NCBI RefSeq assembly: GCF_014844055.1
Contig: NZ_CP062167.1
Coordinates: 3,013,501 to 3,077,500 of the forward strand
From: Aureimonas sp. OT7
GTDB lineage: Bacteria; Pseudomonadota; Alphaproteobacteria; Rhizobiales; Rhizobiaceae
Reading direction: 5' to 3'
DNA: 64,000 bases
The notes under the pieces: model-generated
The model's database searches: none
Seen by the model: the letters and a program-made list of their open reading frames with translations, nothing else
Told to the model about the DNA's origin: nothing
Program-made: the position numbers and the translations under genes
Shown: in pieces, positions 62,514 to 64,000 of the stretch
How positions within the stretch are numbered: position 1 is the first letter of the stretch
How the letters are laid out: every line of letters starts with the position of its first letter

Positions 62514-64000
62514 ATGTCCGAAGCGATCGACACGATTGTCCCAACGATCCTCTTGAACCCGAAAGACAATGTGACGGTTGCGCGCGAGGCGCTGGAAGCC
62601 GGCGTCGCGCTTGGGGCGGGCATCGCCACGCTCGACGCCGTGCCCAGCGGCCACAAGGTCGCCATCCGCGCCATCGCCGCCGGCGAACCGGTACTGAAAT
62701 ACGGACAGGTGATCGGCATCGCCTCCCGCGATATTCGCCCGGGCGAGCACGTCCATCTGCAGAACCTCGCCATGCAGGAATCCAACGCCGCCCACGACTT
62801 TGCGGCGGACGCGCGGGAGACCCCGCTCCTGCCCGAGGCCGAGCGCCGGACGTTCGAGGGCTACCTGCGCGCGGACGGCCAGGTGGGCACGCGGAACTAC
62901 ATCGGCATCATTTCGTCCGTGAACTGCTCGGCCACCGTTTCGCGCGCCATCGCCGATCACTTCAACCGCGGTGGCGGGCTGGCCGGCTTCGACAATGTCG
63001 ACGGGGTCGTCGCGCTGACGCACGGCACCGGCTGCGCCATCAACATGCAGACAGAGGGATACCAGTTCCTCATCCGCACCTTGAGCGGGTATGCGCGCAA
63101 CCCCAATTTCGGCGGCATCCTGATGATCGGTCTCGGATGCGAGACGAACCAGATTTCCTTCATCACCGAAAAATACGGCCTCGATGAAGGGCCGTTGTTG
63201 CGCACGATGACGATCCAGCAGTTGGGCGGCACGCGCAAGACCGTCGAGATCGCCTCCGGGATCATCCGCGAGATGCTGCCCGAGGTGAATGCCGCAAAGC
63301 GCACGCCGCAACCGGTCTCCAAGCTCAAGGTGGCGTTGCAGTGCGGCGGCTCGGACGGGTATTCCGGCATCTCGGCCAACCCGGCACTCGGCTATGCGGC
63401 GGATCTGATCGTTCAGAACGGTGGTACGGCGGTCCTGAGCGAGACGCCGGAAATCTACGGCGCCGAACATCTGCTCACCCGGCGCGCCGTATCCCAGGCG
63501 GTCGCGCAGAAGTTGATGGACCGAATCGATTGGTGGCGTGACTATACGGCGCGCCACGGGGCCGAGCTGAACAACAACCCGTCGCATGGCAACAAGGCAG
63601 GCGGCTTGACCACGATTCTCGAAAAATCCCTGGGCGCGGTGGCCAAGGGCGGCACGATGCCGCTCGAGGCGGTCTACGAATATGCCGAGATCATCGACAG
63701 GACGGGCTTCGTCTTCATGGATACGCCGGGCTACGACCCCGTCGCCGTCACCGGGCAGGTGGCCGGCGGCTGCCAGGTCGTCGTCTTCACCACGGGGCGT
63801 GGCTCCGTGTCCGGGTTCAAGCCGGCGCCATGTATCAAGGTCGCCACCAATAACGACATGTACGAGCATATGAGCGACGACATGGACGTGAACTGCGGGG
63901 GCATCGTCACCGGCGAGGATACGATCGAGGCCGCCGGCCGCCGCATCTTCGAGAAGGTGCTGGCGGTGGCGTCCGGCGACAAGCCGCTCAGCGAGATCTA
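62514..64000 (+). CDS. Altronate/galactarate dehydratase family protein (UxaA/GarD-like), C-terminus cut by window edge
   Basis: At least 495 residues. An N-terminal SAF domain (about 1-100: LLNPKDNVTVAREALEAGVA, then HKVAIRAIAAGEPVLKYGQV) is fused to the C-terminal dehydratase domain (GYLRADGQVGTRNYIGIISS, THGTGCAINMQTEGYQFLIR, ALQCGGSDGYSGISANPALG and DVNCGGIVTGEDTIEAAG). Family members remove water from altronate, galactarate or related aldonates and aldarates using iron. About 20 residues are probably missing at the end, by comparison with E. coli UxaA. AGGTGA precedes the start. It is divergent from the transport/degradation operon and presumably does the first dehydration. Confidence 0.9.
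   Translation, partial: MSEAIDTIVPTILLNPKDNVTVAREALEAGVALGAGIATLDAVPSGHKVAIRAIAAGEPVLKYGQVIGIASRDIRPGEHVHLQNLAMQESNAAHDFAADARETPLLPEAERRTFEGYLRADGQVGTRNYIGIISSVNCSATVSRAIADHFNRGGGLAGFDNVDGVVALTHGTGCAINMQTEGYQFLIRTLSGYARNPNFGGILMIGLGCETNQISFITEKYGLDEGPLLRTMTIQQLGGTRKTVEIASGIIREMLPEVNAAKRTPQPVSKLKVALQCGGSDGYSGISANPALGYAADLIVQNGGTAVLSETPEIYGAEHLLTRRAVSQAVAQKLMDRIDWWRDYTARHGAELNNNPSHGNKAGGLTTILEKSLGAVAKGGTMPLEAVYEYAEIIDRTGFVFMDTPGYDPVAVTGQVAGGCQVVVFTTGRGSVSGFKPAPCIKVATNNDMYEHMSDDMDVNCGGIVTGEDTIEAAGRRIFEKVLAVASGDKPLSEI

Overview
The window is high-GC and gene-dense, with short intergenic gaps and many ATGA start/stop overlaps. Its gene content points to an alphaproteobacterium of the order Hyphomicrobiales (Rhizobiales). 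The evidence is the AapJQMP general amino-acid transporter, NDUFS6-like zinc-finger, DUF3126, DUF2842 and BTLCP proteins, a four-histidine COX15-type heme A synthase, and a neighbourhood of NifU-like scaffold, folE, hisI, patatin, CBS and rhomboid genes. No transposase, phage gene, CRISPR array, tRNA or rRNA was found. The window looks chromosomal, and family or genus cannot be fixed from the sequence alone.

Layout, left to right. 1-9.9 kb: start of putA with an operator-like palindrome, a phospholipase D family protein, a universal stress protein coupled to a P-type cation ATPase, ilvD, and a Crp/Fnr regulator with a small lipoprotein. 10-16.3 kb: an NAD-dependent, molybdenum formate dehydrogenase operon (fdsG-B-A-D, no fdsC) with a LysR gene directly upstream and a LysR-type box between them. 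16.4-20.4 kb: esterase, NAD kinase with no normal start codon, flavin reductase, nitroreductase and an unknown exported protein with three internal repeats. 20.4-28.1 kb: an organic-acid uptake and CoA-activation operon (TRAP transporter dctPQM, CaiB-type CoA transferase, MaoC hydratase, and a solute-binding-fold protein with no signal peptide). It is divergent from an IclR regulator, which is coupled to a YcaQ/AlkX-like DNA glycosylase gene. 28.1-39 kb: housekeeping genes (thrS, yidD, NifU-like, folE, hisI, patatin, CBS, rhomboid, BTLCP, cysE, hydrolase, zinc finger, FAD monooxygenase). 39-48.4 kb: a proline-rich OmpA protein, an AI-2E family exporter, aapJQMP and metC. 48.4-55.1 kb: ppk2 with a structured leader, a SOUL protein, rplM-rpsI, speB-argC, heme A synthase and a DUF2842 protein.

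55.2-64 kb: an orphan Wza-like export lipoprotein whose 3' end is part of a 173-bp unit present three times in tandem. It is followed by a minus-strand sugar-acid operon encoding two polar-amino-acid-type ABC permeases, an ATPase, a binding protein, a DHDPS-family dehydratase and two fumarylacetoacetate-hydrolase-family enzymes. Divergent from this is the start of an altronate/galactarate dehydratase gene. Together these genes suggest import of a sugar acid and stepwise dehydration, probably to alpha-ketoglutarate semialdehyde; the final dehydrogenase is not in view.

The observations most worth following up are the tandem triplication, the cytoplasmic solute-binding-fold protein in the CoA-transferase/MaoC operon, the structured RNA plus terminator ahead of ppk2, the amino-acid-type transporter tied to sugar-acid enzymes, and several well-formed inverted repeats at divergent promoters. 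Functional names rest on motif recognition by eye; no database search was run.
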